Shown here: positions 1 through 12,280 of the stretch, in pieces | Layout of the letters: each line of letters starts with the position of its first letter | How positions within the stretch are numbered: position 1 is the stretch's first letter | Assembly (NCBI RefSeq): GCF_032854445.1 | Contig: NC_088302.1 | Span: forward strand, 17,109,338 to 17,173,337 | Reading direction: 5' to 3' | Length of the DNA stretch: 64,000 bases | Source of the DNA: Liolophura sinensis | Lineage: Eukaryota; Mollusca; Polyplacophora; Chitonida; Chitonidae | Made by a program: the position numbers and the translations under genes | The notes under the pieces: model-generated | The model's database searches: none | What the model saw: the letters and a program-made list of their open reading frames with translations, nothing else | What the model was told of the DNA's origin: nothing

Positions 1-50
1 AACATTCCTGAATATGGCGTAAAACATTAAAATCAAATAAATAAATAAAC
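1..50 (+). mobile_element. SINE-1 3' tail (copy 1, truncated by window edge)
   Basis: Only the 3' end of the SINE-1 family is present: a slightly diverged 'aatatggcgtaaaac' block followed by 'aatcaaataaataaataaa'. The same block ends the full copies at 39734 and 61507. The body lies to the left of the window. Confidence 0.75.
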
Positions 51-479
51 CCGTCAATGAATCAGTTTCAATAAATATGGTGTAATATACATGTATTTAA
101 AATGAACCAAAACGAAACATTGTGTAACTTTCAAGTATTTGTCACAATTGCAACAACAGGATTTGAACTATGTTAAACAAATTGTAATGTTATCTTTTCC
201 TTACTCTTACATGTATCTCAGCTGATATGAACAGCTTAAAACTTAAGTACAAAACACCGATAAAACTTTCCATAGTTTCAGTATGAACGGATTCCGATGC
301 TGTGTGTATATTATACATACAGATGTATATACTCTGTGGCTCGCGTGAGGTGCACCTGGTAGGCCTATATGTATATTCCCCGTTGTGGCAGAACTACTAA
401 ACATGGAACAGCCTGATTATAACTGCAACAAAATATCTTAATCCAGAGATGCTGCGGCTTACGGGATGGCGACTGAAGT
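51..479. other. AT-rich intergenic sequence, nothing recognised
   Basis: There is no exon-like frame. The octamer TACATGTA occurs at 88 and 209, part of a window-wide enrichment. Confidence 0.5.
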
Positions 480-1560
480 GAAGTTATCGGTAGTCTAGTT
501 TTTGGCGGGAGTGACATCCTGTATCGCCCTCTCACCTCTTTTACTCACCGTCTCCAAAAACCTTTCATTGATTGCTTTGTTTTCTTTTGTTTGCTGGGTA
601 TCACGTGATTTACACACTTGAATAAGGCCGCGGGGCAATCCAATCCACATCCGGTCGGAGCTGGAAGGCTGCAACGATAACTTGTTCAGATGCTTACTCG
701 CGGTATTAAGAGAGGGAAAAATGACAAAAAAATTCATCGGTAATCGACCAGACTTTTGTTTACGACGCATGCGAATAGTTTCATCCAATTCGTTGGATAT
801 CTCTGCTCTCTTTTCAGAGTTTCTCGAATGTAGGTCAAGTTGCGCACACCTGCGCTCCCCTGCTTGCGGCGCAGTGGTTTGCCCAAGAGGTCTTCGCCGT
901 GTCACATTACTCCGGCTTTCCTTATACGGAATTCCGCTAAGGCCATTCACACAAGCCAGATTGTAGCGGTCAGGATGGCTGAGCGCAGCAGATCTAACTG
1001 CTGCCTACTTTATCCTTTCATCTACGTAAAATACTCCGCACCCACCGACACACGTTCCATCTAATCGGCTGCTGCAGGGGCGTATGTACCCACTTTGACG
1101 CTCTAGAGGACGTTTTGTCATGGGTAAAAAGCGGAATTGGGGCGATCTTTTATAGGGGGCCTACCGTGAATCCGTATTTCGCAGAGCTGAGCCAACCTTC
1201 GGTACTCAAGTGAAGGTGGGTTGGAAGGCTTACCCCCGGAGAAAGAGCGCACCACAGACCAAACCGAACTGGGGGATCTACGTCCGTTTGTGTTTACCCC
1301 TCTCCATTTAACAACTAGTAAGTGTACACACTTCTGTTTTATTCGTACGTTACTGATCATTTGGGCTGTGAAATCGCTGATCGTAGCTCTGTGTGCCGAG
1401 CTAGGCCGACTACATTATGTATGAAGCAACTCGACTGTATACATTTATAAGCGGGCGAGTGTGGCTAGCGGAAGACAGACTCGATTTTCCACCTCGGCAT
1501 ATTTAATGTTCTTTTGGCCGTACAGTATAGGTGACGTTAACCGTCTGGACTTTATAAACC
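480..1560 (+). promoter_or_regulatory. CpG-richer tract upstream of Sprouty; putative promoter and 5' UTR exon
   Basis: This kilobase is visibly richer in G+C and CpG than its flanks. It contains an E-box palindrome TCACGTGA at 601 and TATA-like words near 1443 (tttataag) and 1549 (tttataaa). A strong 5' splice site, cta|GTAAGT, has its GT at 1318-1319. Together with the acceptor at 2227-2228 it would define a 911-bp 5' UTR intron. Sprouty genes commonly have non-coding first exons ahead of one coding exon, so the layout fits, but no transcript evidence is available. A frame on the minus strand (495-950) begins at GTG, resembles nothing I know, and is not called. Confidence 0.35.
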
Positions 1561-2228
1561 CTCAGAACGTTGTTCATACCGCAAAAAGCATATTCATCTT
1601 CTCATTTTTTTTAAATTCTAGGGTATAGGCAAATTAGTGTGTACATGTACGTCAAAATAGCCCTGAAAATCGACGTCAATACCTATCCTACAGTAGAGGG
1701 GGTAATATAATTAATGCCAGCCTTGGCTTAACTGACATACTTTTCTTTGCCCACCAGTGTACAGTGATTATGGAGAAAAACTATAAATGTGAGCAGATTT
1801 TGAGAATGACTCCTGAATTCTTTGGGATTTTTCAACATTTTTGGGGTTGTAGTGCTTTATTTCTTCATCGTTTTATGTTTCAGCATCATTTGTTTCAGAG
1901 GGGTCATTTGTATATGAGCTGCATTTTAATCAGTATTTGAAAGAATAGAGAGATCAATCTGTGTCTTTAAATTTGTTTTCATGCTAATACTGCTGTTGAA
2001 AGCATGTGATTATAGTCTTGTTGGTTCTTATATTGTATGCTATTTTTACACACTGACATTTTTATAGATAAAAAATTTTGCTTCCTATAACACTTATCCT
2101 CCACTTATGTAACTAATGTTGATTCTGCATGTACAAAGTATAGAATGGCACATGTTCAGATGTCTGTGTACCTATGTTGTTTAGGTCTTGTACATTTCTG
2201 ACTAGAATACCCTTTTTGAATTTTGCAG
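1561..2228 (+). other. Putative 5' UTR intron of Sprouty, ending in a good acceptor
   Basis: AT-rich sequence without coding signal. It ends in a pyrimidine-rich stretch running into 'gaattttgcag', with AG at 2227-2228, a convincing 3' splice site 55 bp before the Sprouty ATG. The intron assignment is inferred from the splice signals only. Confidence 0.4.
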
Positions 2229-2283
2229 CTGATGTGACAGCTACCTTTACCATGAAATAGGGTGAGCAGGCAGTATTTTTTTG
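2229..2283 (+). promoter_or_regulatory. Sprouty 5' leader with two minimal upstream ORFs
   Basis: Between the presumed acceptor and the CDS there are two upstream ATGs. ATG-TGA at 2232-2237 is a start codon directly followed by stop. ATG-AAA-TAG at 2252-2260 sits in a favourable context (acc before ATG). The main ATG at 2284 has a weak context (T at -3, G at +4), so these elements could limit its translation. The sequence is directly visible; the regulatory role is inferred. Confidence 0.35.
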
Positions 2284-3081
2284 ATGGAATTCGAGGATGG
2301 TCGCCGAGTTAACGGTGTGGCGGCCCTCCGCTACGCCCAACCGGTGGGCGTTCATCGCTCGACGGCGACCGTAATTCGGCCTGTTCCCGTCACATTACAG
2401 ACTGGCCTAAGGCACCCTAGGGCGCAGAATGAGTATGTGGACAGCCCGCCTACAGAAGGGCAAAGGAGTACGACACGATCGTCGAGATCATCGGCAAAAT
2501 TAGGGACAGTTGCTGAGCAGCGCCCCTGTGTTACCCAAAATGAGGAGCCTCAGCGCATTCAGGTGTTTACATCTCAGCCAAAGCCATCAATTAAGCCGCC
2601 AGCGGGTACGACGCAGGAGGCGGAAACGCACGAAGAAGACGATTCTATTATCTGTAAGCACTGTGGAAAGTGCCGATGCCAGAAATGCGAGGAGAGGCGA
2701 GAACTCCCCTCATTTTGGCTGTGCAACAAGAAGTGTCACCTAAGTGCGGACTCGGCCTTGGAGGCCTGTACTTGCCTCTGTGTGGTGCAAGGCTGCTTTT
2801 ACCATGTCGCCAAGGATCATCAAATGGACTCGGATGTGATGTGCACGGATGATCCGTGCGCCTGCTGCAGTCGTCCGCACTGCTGCAAGAGATGGATGTG
2901 TATGGCAACCATGTCGCTATGCATCCCGTGTCTGTGTTGTTACTGGCCTGCGAAATGCGGCATTAAGGCCTGTACGGCCTGTTACAATCGCTGTACAAAC
3001 AAGGGGTGTCAGTGTTCCCGCAGTGATAAAAAGGGATCGCAAAACAAGCGATTATTAGAGTCAGATTCAAGTAGTGCCTAA
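2284..3081 (+). CDS. Sprouty-family receptor tyrosine kinase signalling antagonist
   Basis: A 265-residue protein in one uninterrupted exon. Sprouty proteins are induced by FGF/EGF signalling and restrain the Ras-Raf-ERK pathway at the membrane. The C-terminal half (about residues 124-244) is a classic Sprouty domain: CKHCGKCRCQKC, LPSFWLC, FYH, DDPCACC, HCCKRW, CIPCLCCYWPAKCG, CYNRC and GCQC, with more than 25 cysteines. The domain mediates membrane association and Raf binding in the family. Near the N-terminus, NEYVDSP (Tyr about 51) matches the family's NEYxxxP motif, which when phosphorylated binds the Cbl TKB domain. A Ser/Thr/Arg-rich stretch follows (about 61-72), as in other Sproutys. 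The protein is shorter than human SPRY2 (315 aa) and Drosophila Sprouty (591 aa), and it has no EVH1 or KBD region upstream, so it is not a Spred. The codon before the ATG is TTG, so Met at 2284 is taken as the start. No neighbouring gene is visible. Vertebrate paralogue identity cannot be assigned. Confidence 0.95.
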   Translation: MEFEDGRRVNGVAALRYAQPVGVHRSTATVIRPVPVTLQTGLRHPRAQNEYVDSPPTEGQRSTTRSSRSSAKLGTVAEQRPCVTQNEEPQRIQVFTSQPKPSIKPPAGTTQEAETHEEDDSIICKHCGKCRCQKCEERRELPSFWLCNKKCHLSADSALEACTCLCVVQGCFYHVAKDHQMDSDVMCTDDPCACCSRPHCCKRWMCMATMSLCIPCLCCYWPAKCGIKACTACYNRCTNKGCQCSRSDKKGSQNKRLLESDSSSA

Positions 3082-4333
3082 AAAAAAAAATCATTGTGAA
3101 GTTGGAAAAACACCCAAGCTGATATACCTGTAGCCAGACCGAAAGTAGTGTTATAACTGGCTTACAAGTGGGGACATTTGTTGGAGTATATATATAAATA
3201 TATATATATATCTGTATATGTACACAAGCATAGGAGTATGTCTTTGTGTTGTGCGTTGTCTCTGTTCAAAATTTGGCCTCATAAGCTACAGTCAGTATTC
3301 TCATTTGGAATCTACGGCTTTGTGTTTTTGATCCGTGAATGTTAGCCAGCCCATAATTCTGCCACCTCCATGATGATGTCCTATGATAGTGCTAACAGTT
3401 ATATTCGTGTGTATATACCACAACAGTAACAACAACAACAGCCTAGGAAGATCTGGGCGGGGAGGATTTTATGATTTGATCACCCATACATAGTGCTCTC
3501 TGGCAAGTGTTTTTTTTTTTTTTTTTTTCGATTTCAGCACTTGGAGTGTGCTTGTAAAGCTGCAGGGAACACCATACTTCAACACAGTTTCTTAAGTTTT
3601 CACGCTCAGTGTATAGCACTGTTGCTAAATACGAAGGAAATATCCAAGGTGTGCATGATTTGAATATGATTCGATCTTGACCTGCCCTGGGTGTTGGATA
3701 TCCGTGGATTCATGGCTATACCAGGCGACTTCAGGAGAATAATACAACCAGTCAGCAATGATTTTCCTGTAAAATAGGAAGTTGAACACCATCAAATACC
3801 ACAGTGGTTCTACAGTGCGGGTAAAGGAACATGATTTTTTGAACCTAGGAGACACATCATTTACCAGATGTGTGTGTATTTATTCAAAAAAAGAGTGCAT
3901 TTGAAAATTTTTACACCAGAATGTGCTTTTTTTTAACTTGTAGGATTTTCCACACACTGTGTTCGTGTGATGCAGGATCTGGAGGTCTGCTTTATGGTCA
4001 GAGAGATCAAATGGAAAAGTATAACTGAATAACAACCATACCTGGAACAGAGCTTTATAAATACAAAGTGATTAGACTGTGGCGGGCAGGTGGGAAAAGT
4101 GGGGGATGGTTATGTGCGTTGTTATGCATGAAATGCGATAGGTGAGGTATACAACAATACATGCACTGTACATGTAGTCATTTGTGTTCACCATCCCAGT
4201 TTATGTTTCCATTCGTTAACTCAGGCTATATTCAAACTAGATGTAGCTCACACTTCACCCAAGATCACTGCCAGGTTGTAATAGTATTTTGTTTTGTTTT
4301 ACTTCCTTTTTTTTCCTTTTTTTTTCGTTAGCA

Positions 4334-4339
4334 AATAAA
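4334..4339 (+). terminator. Candidate polyadenylation signal AATAAA
   Basis: This is the first canonical hexamer I found downstream of the Sprouty stop (1.25 kb away). The genomic A run that follows weakens the case, because it could also mislead oligo-dT priming. Confidence 0.25.
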
Positions 4340-5402
4340 AAAAAAACCCACAAGAGACACAGCACGTTTTTTAGAGGAAGCAATTGCAGATGTACATTGT
4401 AGATTGATCCATTTTGTTGTCAGTTTCACAGGTGTAATATCAAAAGCCAGTTAGTTTGAGAACTGGAGCCGATTCTGCAAAGCCATGTCTGATTTTAGTC
4501 AAAACTTGAAATATAATATCAGAGCTTAGTGTTGGACAGTGGAAATTAAAATTTTGACCATTTAACTTCAAGACAAATGTGTCTAAATTTCAGCTTTCAG
4601 CACCAGTCACCGAGCATTCTATCTTGAGGTTTCAAATTTTGACTTAAATCAGAAATGGCTCTACAGAATCGATCCTAGTTTAGTTGAGAGATGGACATGT
4701 ATATCTACCCTGTAGGGTTACTGGGTAACTTGTGCCCAGCAGAGCTATAATGATAACGTTGTACATGTAATACCCAGTGGTTCACAGCACTGTACTGTTC
4801 ACAAATGTTCAGCACTAGGCCAGTACTCTCTTTACCCTATCATGTGGGTGCCATGTTTGTGGTGGACATGCAATATTTAGGAAGTATATTCCTGTCTGCA
4901 TACTTCGCACAGTGCTGTGTCCTTGTGGTTGTAAAGAGCACAGTACTGTGTGACAACCGCATTAGTAGTGTATGGTTAACACACAGTACATTAACAGTTT
5001 GTGTTAAGTTGTGCAGCATCAATGCTGGAATTTTCTGTTGTGGTGATTAGCACTTTAGCAGTGTCATTATACATGTATGTCTCTCATCAAACATTTGGTG
5101 TAGATTTAAGATTGCGGCCTTGTCAGTGTGGCATCTCGGCAAATGTAACAATACAGCTGTGATTCTTGCAACAAAAGCTTTAGTATTATATTTCACTGTT
5201 GAACCACTTTTCATTTTTTAAAAAATCTGAACAGTGCTTCCTCATGGAAAAGTTACATGTAGTTGTGAATTCTAAATTTCTCCTGCTCTTTAAGATGCCA
5301 TTATAAAGCTTCGGACAGCATTTTTATTCAGTGTCAAAACTTGGTGCTTTTTTATATATGTGTATCAAACTATTCATCGGGCACTTCCCTGGATGCTGAA
5401 AT

Positions 5403-5408
5403 AATAAA
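5403..5408 (+). terminator. Candidate polyadenylation signal AATAAA
   Basis: Canonical hexamer followed within 25 bp by GT-rich sequence, a better arrangement than the hexamer at 4334. It would give a 3' UTR of about 2.35 kb. Confidence 0.25.
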
Positions 5409-8400
5409 ATGTTTGAATTTGTTCAGTCAGGTTAAATGTAACCAACTCAACGTGATTAAACTCGAATAACTTACAATTCTGCAACTGTGACGTATATCTA
5501 GAAGTAATGCAATTTTATGTACATTATTTTCACAATTCTGCATTCTTGGATAATAACTTATTTGGCCTTTGGAAGATGCAGTAGAATGTGCATGCCTTTG
5601 CTTGGGTGTTGTGTATTTTCTTTCTTTTTTTTTTTTTTTGTTTTTTTTTATTTAATTTTTGGAAAGCTGTCTGCTCAACTTGTTAATCACAAGGTCTACT
5701 CCTACATTTTTGTTATTTTTTTCCCCCTTTGCCCACAGTGTGCACATGTCTCTAGCATTGTGCTACAGTTAAAACAAAATTAGGGCATAAAATATTTAGG
5801 CATTATTAAAACAGGTGTTTGGAAAAGGTACAGAATTGCCTAGTAATGTTTACATAAAATTTACTAGTGCATCTATTATATAATATAGAAGTTTATTATT
5901 TTTACCATTTTTGATTTACCTTGGTATAAATTTCTTTGAAATGAACATGGACATTAAGATTTGTGGCGCTGTTAAAAATCGCACATCCAACTGGCAGTTC
6001 TACTCGCTCTTCAGGACACTTCGGGACTGAGAAATACCTGAGTGAGAAGAGCAGAGGGGTGGGGTACCACTTTCTGGGTGTTCACAAAAGGTATGACGTT
6101 GTTGGGTAATATGGGAGGTGTTCCCAAAGCATGTACATGTGTTTTAATTCTAATTGGCTGGTACTGTACATAAGGATGACCTACAATATGTAAATAGTAG
6201 ACTATGGCTGTTTATTATTGTATAGGTAGAGTTGTTTCCAAAGTTCATTTGATAATAGTGCACTGGGACTGATAATACAGGTCCTGATGTCTTATATCTA
6301 TATTTTATTATCATTTTTTTTTTTTGTTCGATGTACAAAATGGAATACCCCTTCTCATTTGGTACATGTAAATAGTGAGACCTTCTTCCACATGACCAAG
6401 CTGTCTTTAGTGTTTATGTTTGTCCTTTCTTTGTTTGCAAATATTGATTTGAATGAAATCAATATTTCTGGTTGATAAAATTTAAAACAAAAAATCCATC
6501 TGTTATGGTTATTTATTTTTTGGTGTTATGTTGAATCTGCTGTTGTCGTATCCTATATGAATACTGTACAGACTTAAATATATCGGTTTGTTCCCACGTG
6601 TATTTCAAATAGTAATTCATTAACAGTTAAAATTCTAAGTTATTGTAAATTTACATCTTTGGCCCTACTGTTTTAAGGATTCCACTCCCCCAAACTGGTA
6701 GTGAAATCAGTTTTGAACAAAAGTACTATCAAACAACTGTATGGACAAGAAAATAGGAAAATAGTTTTAATTTTGTGCCAGTATAATGTTGATTTACAGT
6801 GATAAAGAGATGATTTGTTTGTTTAGTGCTGTCGGTATGGGGTTTGAGGGCAGGGGAGATTCTTCATTTTTCGATGAAAAAATATCACCCACTGTTAATT
6901 CTGGGTGGGTTTTTTGTGTAGTTCAATTTTTTCTGCGTTTATCAGGGATCTGGGGCATATGTTTTTATTTCTGATTGCTTCATGCATTTATTAAACTGCT
7001 GGACTGGACAGTGTTGAAGTACATTGGTTTTAAGGCATATTTGTCTTTGTATGATTTATAGGGTGAATCTACTTGAGTATAACACTGCCTAAAGTCACTC
7101 AATAATTCCCGTCTAACATTCATTGGATTTGAAGAGTAAAACTTACTTTAAGACTGAAGCCAGTGAATGTATGGGTTGTGTCTGTTACAGTTAAAAGAAA
7201 AACTCTGTTGTAGGAGAATTGTAGTATGTTGTGTTCGTTCAGTTTAATGAAATTATTATTTTTTGCCACTCTCGGGTGTCTTTAAATTTACTTTAAAGGC
7301 TGAAGTGTTCAAATTTGGAGACGGAAAAGGCAGAATTTTTTCAGTGACATACATATCTTTATTCTTATTCTTCATTTTTATGAGCAGGATAAATGGTTGT
7401 GTTTCAAAAGTTCAGCATTTATACAAAAAGAAGGCAGAATTCATTGCCCTGACAAAAACTTACAGGAAGTCATGCCAGCAACTCTCTACAATTCTCTTGA
7501 GTTCTCTGCCAATACCCTATTTCTTCTTAAATTTGGTATACCTGGTCTGCTCATTTTAGCCAGTATATATGTGATTCTAACAGAAATATTCATCTGCTCT
7601 TTTCTCCCATGGTTAGACCATCTAATGAACAGCATGTTCATATCTTTTACTTTTCCAAAAGGCTGGTAAAGAAATTTAATATTCTACTCTCAACACTACT
7701 AATGTCTGCCCCATGTTTTAGAAGAATTAGGGTAATATATCCAAGATGGCCAACCAATTCTGTTCTGTATTAGTTTAAGAATTTACATATGAAAGTGGTG
7801 GGGGGGGGACTCGTAAAGTTCAGTTTTATGTATTGGTATGTAAGGTACATGTGCAGTTTTTGTTGATCTAGTTCCTTCTTGTTTGAAATTGGAGATATTT
7901 ATTGATAGATATCTCAAATATTTGAGAGTATTTTATACAAAATATATTTATTAACTGAGCGGAGTAGCAAGGTTTTTCCCATGTTTTCTGGGGGTTATTG
8001 GAGTCAAGGGCACTATAAATAATGAAAATCATGTTAAAGGTTGAAGTGCAGTAAGAGTATATTCTGCACTTAAACATATTGGGCAATTGTTTTAATTTTT
8101 TTTTTCTCTTTTAATCTTGGTCAACCAGAGTTGTTTTCGTGACACTTCGGAACTTTTGTTGATGCTGTGTACAAGTGATGTAATATTTGTGGAAGATGTA
8201 ATAAGTTTAGTCTATGTGTACAGATATACAGGTATAACTTACCTGCATTCTGAATAAGATTTGAACCTTACTGTACATGAATGTATAAAAAAAAAAACCT
8301 ATTGTTTCAGCTCTTGAAAAATTTTGTGACGTTCTTGTTTCATCATTTGTGTTAGATACTGATACATACAGTTAGTTAGCTGTATAATAGTTTGCCTGTC

Positions 8401-8779
8401 CAAGAGGATGGGTGAAAGAGAAAATTAAAACTAGTACTTGGACTCTTGGTGACTTCAACATGGGAGAGATGAGAAAAAAGACTACCAGCTCAAACAAGAC
8501 TGGTCTCGAATAGGGTTGTTTGGACATCCTTTCTCACTAAACCGCTTGTTAGCTTTTTATTTCATGGTGTTTGCTTTTCAGTTTTAGAAAGTTTCGCACA
8601 CACTGACAGATCTAAGGGCTTTGGTTGACTGATTTGATGTGAATGCATTGTACTGAGTGAAAATTTACATCACAGTATATTACAGGATATTAGCCAGTAA
8701 ACAGAGGACAGGCAAATCGCACATAATAACTGGCAAATTCAAACTGTTTTATGCTCAGATGTAGGCAAGTCTTAAGGAG

Positions 8780-9070
8780 ATGTGGTCCCATGCAAAAGGG
8801 GACCACAAGAAACAGGGGGTCCCATAATGCACCCTTCACCCTGTGATTTCCTCACCCCCAAAATCTTGAAGGAAATGGGTCATGAGCCTGGCAGGCTAAG
8901 GAGGTTTACATGCTGGCAGTCCCCCTCATTCCCTGATGTGTTTAGAGATGGCTCAGGCTGTAGCACCCCCCACCCCCCTCCACTTCTGCCTGCCTGTATG
9001 GCTGGCACAGCATTACAAGGGTTAGCACTGCCCTCAGCTGGCTCCAGCCACAAGTCAACCTTCACAAGCC
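8780..9070. other. GC-rich islet with short hairpin
   Basis: A C/G-rich block inside otherwise AT-rich sequence. It opens with a perfect 8-bp hairpin (stem GTGGTCCC / GGGACCAC, 8780-8804). A frame of 137 codons runs through it (8782-9195) but is proline/serine-rich with no recognisable domain. It could be an exon, an old insertion or a structured RNA element; unresolved. Confidence 0.3.
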
Positions 9071-12000
9071 CGCTGCTATACTTTATTTCAGCTGCAGAGA
9101 GAAAACTAGTGTTACTGTATTGGCCTCTATACTTTGTTTTAGCTGTGTGTATGGTAAGGGATAAAAATATGTTCAACGCTGGTCAGTGTATCTGATGTAC
9201 ATGTACACGCAGTACTAATTGCCTTGTTTCAGCTGTTCATGGGATATTTTTGAATGCACCCGATACAGGTATAATATTTATGCATGAACACACTTGGATA
9301 TGAATGAATGTACAGTGTTTAAATGAATTTTTTTTCCCTTGATGCCTTGATGACTTGTGCCTAGCTTGTTACTTGTGCCTAGCTTGTTACTTGTGCCTAT
9401 ACATGTACAAACCAGGCGTAACAGTATTTGAGTTTGAAGGTCCTGACGAGTAGATCTACATACATGTACCTGTACACATTCTTTGAAACTGAAACTGAAA
9501 GCTTAAAATCAGTATTGCCTACAGTACTTTTATGCAGAGTATAATTATTTTCATTTTATTGTGATGACTATATGTAGTATGAGTGCTGAACAGAATCAAG
9601 CAGTTTGGTTTGTTGTACCGTATCGCTTTGTGAAATTTCACCAGTCAAAAGGAAAATAGGGCACGTCGTAATGTTATTTCATAAAGCCGTGTTCACATGG
9701 TGCTATTTATTCTGTTTTCGTTTACGAGTGGAATTGGACGACATTGACAGCTTTATGCAGCAAACCTGTCAGACATGTGGCCACTGTCTATGCATTTGCA
9801 CGTTTTCTAATCAAATAACACTTTTTTCTTCAGACTTTATAGATATTGAACAAATTTAATGTTCAAAAGTCGGGTAGAAAAATTACATTGTGCCCACGGT
9901 TATAAATTATACATTTGATAGCTTGTTAGTTTGAGTTTCACTCAAGCCAGTATTTTGAATAGGCCCTGAAATAGTTGCCTTGGCCTTCGGTTCTGTGCAG
10001 GTAGACTTCTATGGGTTGCAAACCAATTTCAAAAGAACTGTTAAATAATCACATGCCAACTGACCAGTAGAAATCCACAATGAAGGCTAGAAAAGTAGCC
10101 TACCTATTTCATTGACTATGTCACCTTTATATTGGATCCGATTGATGGAACAAATGTGGAATAGAGGAATTTGAGTTCAGAAGCATGGATTTATTTTCTG
10201 TTGTCAACCTTCATGGGACTACTGATCTGAAATAACATAATGGTTGCAGAATATTAGGTTTTGGAAAGAAAGATTATTTTCGACTTGTATCTTAAGTGTA
10301 AAATCCACACCTGTGCCCATGACAGTTGGGGTAATAGTGAGACCTGGGTCATTGCATGTGAAAACAGAGTACATGTAGTTTACTTACATTTACTTACATC
10401 TGTGTGTTGAATTTATATTTTGGTTTGAAAAATACTGTTACACTTGATTGTACTCAGACCATTACAAGTTTCAGGTTAGATGTTTGTTGTTGAACACCTG
10501 TCAGCAGGACCAATTGCTCAAGTTCCGGTGTTGTAACAAGGAAAAATGAAGTGGTTGCTTGTAGAGTGGATTATTTTCAGTCGATCACAAATGGTGGTTC
10601 TATTTGATGTGATCAGTTATATCAATTTAATTTATGAAACAAACATGTATTCAATCATAAATGTCAAAGGTACTGAGTTCACATTGTTCAGGCTTGAGCG
10701 TTGTGTTTTATGTTCATTTTGACCACAACTTTACTTGGATGTACCAAATATTCAATTCGTTTTGACTTAAAATGATTGTTCTAATATTCCATTTGACCTA
10801 AAATGATCATTTTTTTTTATTTAATTGATCGCACAGGCCTGCTTATGAGTGGTCTACCATTTATTCGTTTCAGTTTGACTTATATTGATTATTGTAGTGG
10901 TTGATCCAACTGTGTTGCTTTGATGTATGGAATTTAGATTGACCAAACTTGACCATGCCGTATTTAATCCAGTACATGATACAAGAGTAGGGTGGCAGTC
11001 TGTTCAATGATATTTCACCAGACTTTTTCAATTCTGTTGACTGCACAGTCTCTTCGTAGACATACATGTATTTGATTCAAGTTGACAATCTGCTCTTTTC
11101 AGTTCATTTGTGCAGTGTATTAGAGTGTGTATTTTACTCATTTAGATCACATTTAAATATCTGTATTTAATTAATCTTATTCAAACATGGTAGATGTATT
11201 AGATTCAATGTTTGCACAGAAAGGATTAATTTGATTCAATCTTTGACCCCTGTCTGGCTCATTGATCCAAGGACTCTTTGTTGGAGACCAGAAACCCAGT
11301 TCACTGGTCATGTATGAATGGACTGGTGGTTTGCTCAATTCCTAGGAAGGCATGGAGGTTTTTCCATGAGGCTGTTCTATCTAGCTTTCTTCACCCATCA
11401 ACCTTACCCTTATGAATGCATTAGATGACATCTGGGTAAAATGCCAAGGAAGTAAGCAAATTAATTAATCCAATCTGTCCACATGTTTTGTTGGGAAGTA
11501 AAGGGTACATGAGACTATGGGTCTTGCCAAAGCCAGTCCTTTTTCATTTCACACTGATTAAGCCCACATGACCAGTTTAAACTCAGTGGTCACAATTAAA
11601 ACAGTTCAGATTCAAAGGATGTAAAGTGTTTGTTAAGGTTTCAGAAATTTTCAGAAGAAGAATTTGAAATGTTTCATTTTCAGCAACTGCCGTAGGCATT
11701 CCTCCAGACCAAAATCCCCTAAAATGTTTAAAACTAAGTTGCTGAACTCCAGTTGCTCCAAAGCTCAGCAAATCCATCCTGTGCATTAACAAACATTAGT
11801 TTCACTCTGTACGTGTTAAACGGCGACATATATTGACCACTTTTTTAAAAATGTTTGTACGAGTACTTCATTTCCAATTCTTCTTGAAAAAAGTTGTTCT
11901 TAATGATTTGATTTGAGGTTTAGCCATGTTGGTTATGGGTTGGCTTTGTTGTGCGCTGACCTGGTATCCGGAGATTGAGGCAGCTGTAAGATGTGAGGAC

Positions 12001-12280
12001 TCAGTCACAAAGACTCTGGAGTCTGTGATACTCTTGACTGCATGTACGCCTTCGGGTAATTTACCATCCCTTTGAGTCTCTCCATCAATTACTTCCAGCT
12101 TGAGCACATGTGCGGTTTATCCTAACCTACTTTGTGTGTTTGAAGCATACTGTTCCCTTCCTAGTGGAGAAAGTTGAAGGGAGGAAGGGGTAACTATTAA
12201 ATTCTCCCTGCCTCTGGCCTAGAACCACTGCTAGTTCCTGGTAAGATTTACTGACCCCAGGGGCTGAATGTGTATTTGGA
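9071..12280. other. AT-rich non-coding tract with faint repeated words
   Basis: No gene. An 18-bp unit (tgcctagcttgttacttg) is repeated about 2.6 times at 9352-9400. From about 10440 to 11330, words such as TTTGAC(T/C)TAAAATGAT and GATTCAA recur at loose intervals, suggesting a decayed tandem array. Confidence 0.4.

Larger units (their letters stand above)
3082..8779 (+). other. T-rich downstream tract, probably part of a long Sprouty 3' UTR; no genes
   Basis: No coding frame, SINE or minisatellite is seen. The plus strand is T-rich with many T runs, ATTTA words and a short (TA)n at about 3187-3212, as expected of a long, unstable 3' UTR. The first AATAAA after the stop that I found is at 4334-4339, followed by an A run; another is at 5403-5408. 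Which one is used cannot be told from sequence. Confidence 0.4.

Noticed and set aside
495-950. 151-codon minus-strand frame opposite the CpG-rich tract
   Set aside because: It begins at GTG, not ATG, has no recognisable domain and no splice signals.
2281-2283. Upstream TTG as the start of Sprouty
   Set aside because: Non-AUG initiation is not needed; the ATG immediately follows at 2284.
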